A DNA stretch of 8,011 nucleotides. Origin: Flavobacteriaceae bacterium (GTDB lineage Bacteria > Bacteroidota > Bacteroidia > Flavobacteriales > Flavobacteriaceae). Shown here one piece after another: positions 1-6,341 of this stretch; position 1 is the stretch's first letter, and the number at the start of each line of letters is the position of its first letter. The stretch covers positions 1,967 to 9,977 of the forward strand of contig NZAX01000020.1 in assembly GCA_002687665.1 (NCBI GenBank), written 5' to 3'. Position numbers and translations under genes: made by a program. The notes under the pieces are model-generated. The model was given only the letters and a program-made list of their open reading frames with translations. It had not been told where the DNA came from and ran no database searches.

Positions 1-38
1 GGATGAAGTGGGTTCCAGAAATTATTTTTAAAATTGAT

Positions 39-1124
39 CTAATCAGAAACAAGCTTGTTCAAGAAATCAATCCATTGTTTTTTAAAAAGTCCAGGCTTTA
101 ACATTTTGTAAAGTTCTTTCACTTTTGATGGGTCTTTTGAAATTTTTTTGTGTTGACTGTAATTAATGGCTTCTGGATAAAATTCTTTGAGATTTATTGC
201 CACACACGTATTTCGAGTTTCGCTATGCCATCCTGATGGATCAATCAATGGAGAAAAAATTGCAAACGTGGGCTTTTTCAATACTTTGGCAATATTGATT
301 GCCCCTCCCTCATTACCCACTACGGCTATACAATGATAGGCGGTGGCCATATAATCCCTCAACGAATTTGGGGTCAATGATTTTATCACTGCTTTTTGGG
401 TGGGAAGTTTGAGAAGATTGATCAGTTCCTCAATCTGTCCCTCTTGATCTGGGTGGTAATTTAGTATGAAAGGGAGCTGTTTGGTTTGAAATGCAATATC
501 CATTAACTGAGCCATATACTTTAGAGGATATGTTTTATTTTTGCTACTACCTAATGCAGAAACCATAATGGCATTTTTCCCTTTGCCCAAAGCGGAGTCT
601 AATCGCTCTCTACTGTTTTCTACTTCTTTTGGAGTTAAATGAATTTCAACTTCACTGTTTTTTGGAAAATCACTTATTATGGGTTCTAACAATTGAAACC
701 TGTTTTGGATCGACAATTGAAGCCCATTTTCCTTTACCCTCTTTAATTTAACAGTTTGATTGTAAAAAAAAGATGAGTAATTTTTTTTGAAACCAATTTT
801 ATAATTCGCAGAAACAAATAAACAGATTAACAAACTTTCAAGTTTTCCATATGCGTCAATGATGTAATTATATCTTTTTTTTCGAATCTGTTGTAAAAAC
901 TTAAATAGCCCCCATTTATCTTTTCTGAAATGGTCTTCAAAAACTACAATTTCATCAATGTATGGATTATTTCGAATTACATCTAAAGTATGCCTATTGG
1001 CAACAAAATCGATCTTTATTTCTGGCTTCCAAAGTTTTAGATTTTTACAGATCAAGGTACTTATCAGTACATCTCCAATCATTTTTTGTTGGATGACCAA
1101 CACACTAATGTCCGAATTTTTCAT
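39..1124 (-). CDS. Glycosyltransferase family 9 (heptosyltransferase-like)
   Basis: This is a 361-residue protein, a normal length for family GT9, which transfers heptose or a related sugar from a nucleotide donor to the lipopolysaccharide core at the inner face of the cytoplasmic membrane. The N-terminal acceptor half carries KMIGDVL (residues 14-20). Its Asp18 lines up with the catalytic Asp of WaaC-type enzymes in the 'GDV' motif. The donor half starts near 'VSALGSSKNKTYP' (188-200) and has the signature GNEGGAINIAK (270-280) followed by KKPTFAIFSP (283-292). The usual form is 'DSGxxHxA', so Asp-Ser and His are replaced by Asn-Glu and Asn. I recall the NEGG form as common in Bacteroidota, so it need not mean loss of activity. 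There is no signal peptide or membrane span. The ATG start fits the family N-terminus. The gene is divergent from the GT4 gene, and both suggest a surface-glycan locus. The sugar and acceptor are unknown. Confidence 0.88.
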   Translation of the reverse strand: MKNSDISVLVIQQKMIGDVLISTLICKNLKLWKPEIKIDFVANRHTLDVIRNNPYIDEIVVFEDHFRKDKWGLFKFLQQIRKKRYNYIIDAYGKLESLLICLFVSANYKIGFKKNYSSFFYNQTVKLKRVKENGLQLSIQNRFQLLEPIISDFPKNSEVEIHLTPKEVENSRERLDSALGKGKNAIMVSALGSSKNKTYPLKYMAQLMDIAFQTKQLPFILNYHPDQEGQIEELINLLKLPTQKAVIKSLTPNSLRDYMATAYHCIAVVGNEGGAINIAKVLKKPTFAIFSPLIDPSGWHSETRNTCVAINLKEFYPEAINYSQHKKISKDPSKVKELYKMLKPGLFKKQWIDFLNKLVSD

Positions 1125-1352
1125 TACAGTTTTTTCTATATTCTAGATTTTTTAAGCTTTTAATCTCGGTACCAAAATGGTAATAATCTTAGATTTAAAT
1201 ACTATGGATCATTAAATGATTTAGGTTTGATAAAAAATAAATTTTATATGAATAGTTCCTTGAAACCAGAATCATAAATTAAAAAAATCAAACTCTATTA
1301 ACTATTCGTAAACTTATTAATTTTCCTATAACCCACTCAAATCATATCAAAG

Positions 1353-1484
1353 TTAGAGCTTTAGATAATAAACTATTACGTTGTGATCATCAGGCTGATT
1401 TAACCAATCCAAATTTTCTAATTCAAAATATATCAATCCTAATTTTTTAATCAATACTCCAGATTCTGGTGTGTTAGATAGCCT
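1353..1484 (-). pseudogene. Possible GNAT acetyltransferase C-terminal relic
   Basis: The minus strand is open for 43 codons between an upstream stop (1485-1487) and a TAA stop (1353-1355). The peptide has protein-like composition. It begins RLSNTPESGVLIKKLGL and ends PDDHNVIVYYLKL. The S-x-x-L-I-x-K-L-G-L spacing matches the segment near the C-terminus of GNAT N-acetyltransferases (S-x-x-L-L-x-K-L-G-F), and a strand ending in aromatic and hydrophobic residues is usual after it. There is no start codon, no acetyl-CoA-binding loop and no upstream continuation in any frame, so if the match is real only the last quarter of a gene remains. A chance open stretch in AT-rich DNA is the alternative. 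Confidence 0.4.
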
Positions 1485-1549
1485 TTATAATTGAATTTAA
1501 TTTTAAAAAAAATGAGCTTTTGAATAACATATTATTGAGAAATAGCAAA

Positions 1550-1567
1550 AAAGGGATCGATCCTTTT
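1550..1567. repeat. Palindrome upstream of GT4 gene
   Basis: A perfect 10-bp palindrome, GGATCGATCC (1554-1563), is extended by A/T pairs and one G-T pair to about 18 bp. It ends 42 bp before the GT4 start codon. It has essentially no loop, so it is a better candidate for a dimeric protein-binding site than for a terminator. The core GATCGATC recurs at 4136-4143 in another intergenic region. Its function is unknown. Confidence 0.35.
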
Positions 1568-1609
1568 ATCTCTTAATAATTTTTTTTATTCTTGATTACT
1601 ATTTTATTA

Positions 1610-2701
1610 ATGTTGAAGTCATTTTGTTTTTTTAATACTGTGGATGAATGGGGGGGAGGAGAGCGCTGGCATCTAGATATGGCCTTGTACCTTAGGTTAA
1701 AAGGGCATCGCGTGATGGTTATTACACAACCCGGTGCAGTTTTGGGTGAACGTGCTCAAAAACAAGACATAGTGGTCTTCAATATTGTATTAAATAACTT
1801 GAGCGTTTTGAATCCTTTTGTACTGCATAAATTAGCGAATATTTTTCGGTCAAACAAGGTTGATACAGTGGTTTTAAATCTTTCTCGTGATTTGAAATGC
1901 GGGGGGATTTCCGCACAAATGGCAGGGGTAAAAAATATTATTTATAGACGGGGAAGTGATCGAAGTGTTAGAAATTATTTTATTAATCGCTATTTGTATC
2001 AAAAAGTGGTAACAGGAATTTTGACTAATTCACAGGCGACAAAAAAAGCAATTTTATCCGATGGGAATTCTTTGGTTAATTCAGATAAAATAACTGTTAT
2101 TCCAAATGGGATTGACATTAAAAGCTTTTTGAATAAGGACTTTCAAATTCGCCAACCTAAGCAAAAATCCTCCATTGTATTAGGTGCTCTTGGAAGACTG
2201 GAAATTCAAAAGAATTTTGAGTTTTTGATCCCCGTGGCTATTGAATTAAAAGAAAGGGGGATTCCTTTTGAATTTTTAATTGGGGGAAAAGGTTCGCAAG
2301 AGTCAAGGTTAAAATCGATTGTTGATGAAAAGGATTTGAAAGATGTCTTTCATTTTTTGGGATTTTTAGATAATCCTAAGGACTTGCTGATGTCTTCTGA
2401 TGTCTTTCTTTTGCCCTCCTTGTGGGAGGGTTTTGGATATGTAATTGTTGAGGCTTCTTTGAGCGAGCTTCCCATTGTTGCCTTCGATGTCAGTAGCAAT
2501 GGTGAGGTGATTAATGAATCAACTGGTTTTTTGACTCCCCCGAATGATGTTTCAAAATTTTGCGATAAAATTGTTTATTTGTATGAGCATCCAGACCAAC
2601 GCAAGTCCATGGGACAAGCAGGTAGAAACCATGTAGTGAAAAATTTTGAATCATCTAAAATTTTTGATAGGATTGAGTCTTATTTGATTCCAAAATTTTA
2701 A
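1610..2701 (+). CDS. Glycosyltransferase family 4
   Basis: This 363-residue GT-B fold glycosyltransferase is a retaining enzyme that transfers a sugar from a nucleotide donor in the cytoplasm. The N-terminal acceptor domain opens with FFNTVDEWGGGERW (residues 7-20), including the glycine-rich GGGE loop typical of GT4. The donor domain starts after NGID (166-169). It has LGRLEIQKNF (194-203), where Arg and Lys usually contact the donor phosphates, and the E-x7-E element EGFGYVIVE (273-281), then STGFLTPPND (304-313). No signal peptide or membrane segment is visible. I chose the ATG at 1610 over the TTG at 1592, because the latter adds only MITILL before a normal GT4 start and no ribosome binding site favours it. 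It is the only plus-strand gene here and is divergent from the GT9 gene. A role in lipopolysaccharide or capsule assembly is inferred from that pairing. The donor and acceptor cannot be told from the sequence. Confidence 0.9.
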   Translation: MLKSFCFFNTVDEWGGGERWHLDMALYLRLKGHRVMVITQPGAVLGERAQKQDIVVFNIVLNNLSVLNPFVLHKLANIFRSNKVDTVVLNLSRDLKCGGISAQMAGVKNIIYRRGSDRSVRNYFINRYLYQKVVTGILTNSQATKKAILSDGNSLVNSDKITVIPNGIDIKSFLNKDFQIRQPKQKSSIVLGALGRLEIQKNFEFLIPVAIELKERGIPFEFLIGGKGSQESRLKSIVDEKDLKDVFHFLGFLDNPKDLLMSSDVFLLPSLWEGFGYVIVEASLSELPIVAFDVSSNGEVINESTGFLTPPNDVSKFCDKIVYLYEHPDQRKSMGQAGRNHVVKNFESSKIFDRIESYLIPKF

Positions 2702-2830
2702 ACCAGAGGTTTCGTTGTTTTAAAAAGTCAATTGAGTTCTATAGATAATTAATTGGGCTTATAGCTAATAATTAGTTTTTAATCAAAAGTTTAACTATAA
2801 AATGCTTAGAGGAAAATCTTTTTAAATATG

Positions 2831-3934
2831 TTATCTAGTTTTGATTTTAAAGTTAAGGTATTTTTTACGTCCAGTAATGCCATTAAGTAATTCGAATGGT
2901 AGTTCCAGAGATGGTTTGTTTTCTAATGTCTTTATGTCAATACTTTTTTCACCGTAAGGTTCAATTTTGAATATGGTGCCATCTTGATGAAAAGTAAAGG
3001 GGCCAGTATATTTAAGGTGGAGTATATTTGCCGAGTAATTTTTTAAAATGACTTTTGCAATCAATTCATCGTCTTTATAGGTAGGGTGTGAGGCGCTAAG
3101 ATTCGACTTTATTATTTTAAGAAGATTTTCTTCCTTTCCAATCATTAGCTCTTTGAACCAAACCATTGTTTTACCTTCAAATAGTGCTTTTTTTACCTCT
3201 TCAATACTATTGTTTTTACACAAAATAAATGTCATGGGTCTATGACCTCCTTCTGGTATGTCAAAATCCCAAGAGGTTAATCCGTGGACGTCTGAAGTTC
3301 CAACTATTGTAAGGTCATTTTCCAGTGCAATTTCAATGGCCTCTTCTGAATAAGTTGTGAAGTTGACCACTTCGATACCGTGTAGCAGCTTTCTTTCAAT
3401 AAGATCGATATGCATATTGTCTAGTCTTGCAATTCCATCTTTCCTTTGGGCTTCCCAATTGGGATGATTCCAAAAAACAAATCCCTTTTGACGATTGGCC
3501 TCTTTAATACCAGCAGTTGGATCATCCGGGAATAAAAGTTTATTTGCATCTTCAATGAATACAGCATTGATATGCCCTGGCGGCATAGAACGGGTTATTT
3601 CGGCACCTTTAATCACTGTAAGTTTTGATTTTTTAGCACTACCCTTTGCGATATCGTAAGATCGATTTCTATCGGGATTTGGAAGGTCCTCATGGTGAGG
3701 TTGATATTCTAGGTGATCTGTAATAGAGATTAGATCAAGTCCTTCTCTCAGCGCCTCAGATACTCTAATGTTGGGCCAAACTGAGCCATCTGAAAAGGTG
3801 GTGTGGATGTGAAGGTCAGCACTGACTATAGTTTGCCCCTCAGGGGCTACAAAAAAAGGTTGATCCTGTGCGTAAATCCACAACGGGAATGTTGAAAATA
3901 ATATGAGAATTTTTTTTAGAGTATTATTTATCAT
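2831..3934 (-). CDS. Secreted PHP-domain metal-dependent phosphoesterase
   Basis: The protein has 367 residues. Residues 1-22 look like a Sec signal peptide: two lysines, a hydrophobic stretch LILFSTFPLWI, and cleavage near YAQ. The mature enzyme would therefore be periplasmic or exported. The PHP domain fills about residues 36-260 with the metal-ligand set apparently complete: DLHIHTTFSDG (40-50; His42, His44, Asp49), TDH (His74), GAEIT (Glu112), GHINAVF (His121), NHPNW (His157) and TSDVHG (Asp215, His217). A C-terminal beta-rich part (about 285-367) resembles the tail of Sb-PDE-type phosphodiesterases, which are PHP enzymes that hydrolyse organic phosphodiesters. I recall that family name from memory and could not test it. 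The likely job is hydrolysis of an extracytoplasmic phosphate ester, perhaps for phosphate supply. The ATG at 3934 puts the signal peptide at the exact N-terminus. The gene converges on the GT4 gene with 129 bp between them, where I saw no strong terminator. The natural substrate is unknown. Confidence 0.87.
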   Translation of the reverse strand: MINNTLKKILILFSTFPLWIYAQDQPFFVAPEGQTIVSADLHIHTTFSDGSVWPNIRVSEALREGLDLISITDHLEYQPHHEDLPNPDRNRSYDIAKGSAKKSKLTVIKGAEITRSMPPGHINAVFIEDANKLLFPDDPTAGIKEANRQKGFVFWNHPNWEAQRKDGIARLDNMHIDLIERKLLHGIEVVNFTTYSEEAIEIALENDLTIVGTSDVHGLTSWDFDIPEGGHRPMTFILCKNNSIEEVKKALFEGKTMVWFKELMIGKEENLLKIIKSNLSASHPTYKDDELIAKVILKNYSANILHLKYTGPFTFHQDGTIFKIEPYGEKSIDIKTLENKPSLELPFELLNGITGRKKYLNFKIKTR

Positions 3935-4249
3935 AATAATTTTATTTACTAGTCATTCTAATCATAGAAAATCTTATGCATCTAGGTGTCCAAAAATTCA
4001 TTTGTAACAATCTTACTTTTCATAAGAATCTTTTTAAGCAATTTTTTCTTTTTGCAATAACGATGAATTATTCTTGTATAAGTTACTCAATCTTTTTTTG
4101 AATACGATCTTTATTTAACAGACAAATTTGGTAATGATCGATCACTATTTCCATTTTTAATCAAATCAATAGAGGTTTTACTAAAGAAAGTTAAAAAGAT
4201 CATTTACTCTTTGTAACTGATATCAAAAAGGTATAAATAAAGATATAGT
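3935..4249. other. Intergenic region upstream of PHP gene
   Basis: These 315 bp lie between the cupin stop and the PHP start, both on the minus strand, so they should contain the cupin transcript end and the PHP promoter. No clear TAnnTTTG element and no good terminator hairpin are visible. A palindrome TGATCGATCA lies at 4135-4144. A 30-codon minus-strand ORF starting with ATG (4203 down to 4111) exists, but nothing in it is recognisable and chance is the likelier explanation. Confidence 0.5.
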
Positions 4250-4741
4250 TTAGCGACCAAAGTCGTCTTGCAGTCTGACGATATCTTCCTCATTGGAGGG
4301 GTTGTTGGGGTCGGTATGTTGCCAAATTTCGGCGACTAAGGCTTGCTGTTTTAGCCCAATAAGCCGGTGGCGTTCACCCTGTTTAAGTTTAACTTGATCC
4401 CCCTCATTAAGGGTTAGTAGTGGTTTTTGATCGTCATCATTGGATCGGATAATACCGACAGTTCCTTTATAGACCCGCCAGATCTCCGCTCTTCGGAGAT
4501 GGTATTGCCATGAGAGTCTTGCGTTTGAATTAACAATAAGCAATTTGGGACTGAGTTTCCCTCCAATTTTAAGACTGTCAATAGTGATGTCTTCAAAAAA
4601 TTGATCTGCAAATTTATTTGCCTGTTTTTCATCGATAACTAAGAAGCCTCCCCAAGGACGGTTAAAATCGAAATCTACAATTCGATAGCCAAAGGATTCA
4701 AAATGATTTTTAACTTGAATGAATTTATTGGACTGATTCAT
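4250..4741 (-). CDS. Cupin, type II mannose-6-phosphate isomerase-like
   Basis: This single-domain cupin of 163 residues resembles the isomerase domain of bifunctional ManC/AlgA enzymes, which interconvert mannose 6-phosphate and fructose 6-phosphate with a bound metal. The order of motifs is RPWGGF (28-33), ARLSWQYHLRRAEIW (74-88, with Gln79, His81 and Glu86 as likely metal ligands), the second cupin motif GDQVKLKQGERHRL (114-127, His125), and a C-terminal EEDIVRLQDDFGR (151-163) that is characteristic of this family. I chose the ATG at 4741. An in-frame ATG at 4768 adds nine hydrophobic and polar residues and lies inside the terminator-like hairpin, so it is unlikely to be used. The 3' half of the gene is distinctly richer in G+C than its neighbours (about 50% by rough count). 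Action on another sugar phosphate is possible. It could supply GDP-mannose-type sugars for glycans or feed hexoses into glycolysis. Confidence 0.8.
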   Translation of the reverse strand: MNQSNKFIQVKNHFESFGYRIVDFDFNRPWGGFLVIDEKQANKFADQFFEDITIDSLKIGGKLSPKLLIVNSNARLSWQYHLRRAEIWRVYKGTVGIIRSNDDDQKPLLTLNEGDQVKLKQGERHRLIGLKQQALVAEIWQHTDPNNPSNEEDIVRLQDDFGR

Positions 4742-4749
4742 TTGGTTAT

Positions 4750-4781
4750 AATAAAACAGGAATAGCATTTTGCTATTCCTG
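4750..4781 (-). terminator. Rho-independent terminator or attenuator before the cupin gene
   Basis: A perfect 11-bp inverted repeat, CAGGAATAGCA (4757-4767) and TGCTATTCCTG (4771-4781), has a 3-nt loop. Read on the minus strand, the stem is followed by TTTTATTAT, a short U-rich tail, while the plus-strand side has no T-run. It therefore acts on transcripts coming from the oxidoreductase gene, whose stop is 31 bp upstream of it. The cupin ATG at 4741 is only about 15 nt after the stem. This could end the right-hand operon, or reduce or regulate readthrough into the cupin gene. Confidence 0.7.
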
Positions 4782-4811
4782 AGTTGATATGGGCACCGCT
4801 GCTAAAACCAA

Positions 4812-6278
4812 TTAAATAGGAAGGCCCCAGCCCTTACGGTATTCTTTGCTTACAAAGGCATTTGCTTGCTCAAGGTTTTTGATTTTCATGTTCTCCCCAT
4901 CCCAAAGTAGTTTTTTCCTACCGTAGTATTTCATCATCTTACTGCCATTTTTTCGTGTTTTTACAAACTCTCTTAGGTCTCTGCTACGAAGTGCAAGGTT
5001 CCCCATAATTACTGTCTCGGTAAAGGGTCCTGAATAATCAAATGAAGAGGTCAAATTTTTGTGTTCGATACTATTGAATCCAGCTTTACAAGCTTCAGTC
5101 CAAGTGGCAGCGTGAACATCATTTACATTTGGTTGTTTGCTTGTATCGAAAACCACTGGGGCTTCTCCTTTGATATATAAAGTTGGATTGTTGGCATAAA
5201 TTTCTGAGGTAATTACGCCTTTAGAGCCTAACATCATTATTCCACTTGAGTTACCCATGTCGAAGTTCATGATGAATTCATCTTCAATTTCCTCGGGAAT
5301 GGTGGGGGTAAGACCTCCGTCCATCCAGATGAGTTTGATTCCATCTTTATTGTGTGGGGAATTATTGTATTCCAATGTAACGATAGAGGAAATAGGACAT
5401 CCTTCTGGGGTATATTCAGGGGTCCACATCTTTTTGAATACGTTGGCTGCTGTACATTCTACGCTGCTTGGATAGCCCAACTGAAGTGTTTTATATGGTG
5501 CATCGAGAGTATGACATCCTATGTCGCCAAGAGCACCGGTTCCATATTCCCAAAAACCTCTCCAATCGAAGGGGTGTAACCCAGGAGAATAGGGTTTTGA
5601 TTTGGCAGTACCAAGCCATAAATCCCAATTTAATGAATCGGGTTTTTTAGCGATGTTTGCACTGGGATGATTAATCCCTTGTGGCCAAACTGGGCGGTTA
5701 GTCCATGCATAAATAGTGTGGACTTTTCCAATTTTGTTTTGGTCAATCCACTCTTGAATTTTTGGAACTCCAATACTTGACCCTCCTTGGTTACCCATTT
5801 GGGTGACGATTTTGTTTTTTTCAGCAGTTTGTGCCAAGAGTCTAGCTTCAGCAATGGTATGGGTTAGAGGTTTTTGTACATAAACGTGAATGCCTCTGTT
5901 CATACAATCGTAGGCAATTTTGGCGTGATTGTGATCAGGAGTAGAGATGGTGAGAGCATCAATATCCTTTTCTTTTTCAAGCATTTCCCTGTAATCTAAA
6001 TATTTATTTACATCAGCGTGAGTAGTGTAAGCGCTTTTGGCATTTACGGGATCGACATCACAAAGTGCAACGACCCTGTTTTTCCCATTTTGATAGGCAT
6101 TCCTGATGTCAGAAGTTCCTTTTCCACCTGATCCAATGGCAGCTAATCCCAATTGGTCACTAGGAGCAGTGAAGTCTTTTCCACCCAAAACGTGACGTGG
6201 AACTATAAAGACACCAGTTCCAATCATTCCAGATTTTTTGATGAAGTTTCTACGAGATTTTGATTGTTTTTTATGCAT
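4812..6278 (-). CDS. Tat-signal Gfo/Idh/MocA family oxidoreductase
   Basis: This 488-residue NAD(P)-dependent oxidoreductase belongs to the family that acts on sugars, inositols and their derivatives. Residues 8-15, SRRNFIKK, form a twin-arginine export signal followed by a hydrophobic stretch (GMIGTGVFIVP), so folded protein with bound cofactor should go to the periplasm. The Rossmann part has GSGGKG (49-54), CDVD (73-76) and STPDHNHA (112-119). The family's EKP motif is QKP here (135-137), keeping Lys136. The C-terminal domain has NWDLWLG (217-223) and GDIGCHTLD (251-259), where His256 is the expected catalytic residue. I chose the ATG at 6278. An upstream TTG (6293) would add five residues but is not needed for the signal. 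It lies 63 bp after the dehydratase and most likely shares its transcript. Related exported enzymes occur in polysaccharide-utilising Bacteroidota and Planctomycetes, some with glycosidase activity, so hydrolysis by an oxidation-linked mechanism is an alternative to simple oxidation. The substrate is not resolved. Confidence 0.88.
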   Translation of the reverse strand: MHKKQSKSRRNFIKKSGMIGTGVFIVPRHVLGGKDFTAPSDQLGLAAIGSGGKGTSDIRNAYQNGKNRVVALCDVDPVNAKSAYTTHADVNKYLDYREMLEKEKDIDALTISTPDHNHAKIAYDCMNRGIHVYVQKPLTHTIAEARLLAQTAEKNKIVTQMGNQGGSSIGVPKIQEWIDQNKIGKVHTIYAWTNRPVWPQGINHPSANIAKKPDSLNWDLWLGTAKSKPYSPGLHPFDWRGFWEYGTGALGDIGCHTLDAPYKTLQLGYPSSVECTAANVFKKMWTPEYTPEGCPISSIVTLEYNNSPHNKDGIKLIWMDGGLTPTIPEEIEDEFIMNFDMGNSSGIMMLGSKGVITSEIYANNPTLYIKGEAPVVFDTSKQPNVNDVHAATWTEACKAGFNSIEHKNLTSSFDYSGPFTETVIMGNLALRSRDLREFVKTRKNGSKMMKYYGRKKLLWDGENMKIKNLEQANAFVSKEYRKGWGLPI

Positions 6279-6341
6279 TTTCTTAATATTCAAGTTTAAA
6301 AATAGTCAAGTTTTTTGATTATTCAAATCACAACATTTAAT

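Larger units (their letters stand above)
1125..1609. other. AT-rich divergent intergenic region
   Basis: This gap between the two divergent glycosyltransferase starts must hold both of their promoters. I found no convincing match to the Bacteroidota promoter pattern (TTTG, then TAnnTTTG) on either strand. The nearest is TATTCTTG at 1587-1594, which has one mismatch and no good upstream element. The gap contains a probable gene relic on the minus strand (1353-1484) and a palindrome (1550-1567), both listed separately. A short inverted repeat, TACCA-AAA-TGGTA, lies around 1172-1184. The rest is stop-rich in all frames. Confidence 0.6.

Noticed and set aside
1592..1609. TTG start for the GT4 gene
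   Set aside because: It adds six hydrophobic residues not expected in GT4 proteins, while the ATG at 1610 gives the normal N-terminus.
2765..2780. CTAATAATTAG followed by five T residues, as a terminator for the GT4 gene
   Set aside because: The stem is only about 4 bp and all but one pair is A-T, so it is too weak to call.
4111..4203. 30-codon minus-strand ORF beginning with ATG in the gap upstream of the PHP gene
   Set aside because: The product is not recognisable and has no ribosome binding site or visible promoter. Its length is easily reached by chance.
4482..4500. Inverted repeat ATCTCCG / CGGAGAT with a 5-nt loop
   Set aside because: It lies inside the conserved cupin metal motif and is explained by coding sequence. 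It has no T-run.
5257..5650. Plus-strand open frames within the oxidoreductase gene
   Set aside because: They are shadows of the real minus-strand gene, with no protein-like features.
6290..6313. Direct repeat TCAAGTTT spaced 16 bp upstream of the oxidoreductase start
   Set aside because: Only two short copies are present in an AT-rich spacer, and one overlaps the possible TTG start. Chance is likely.
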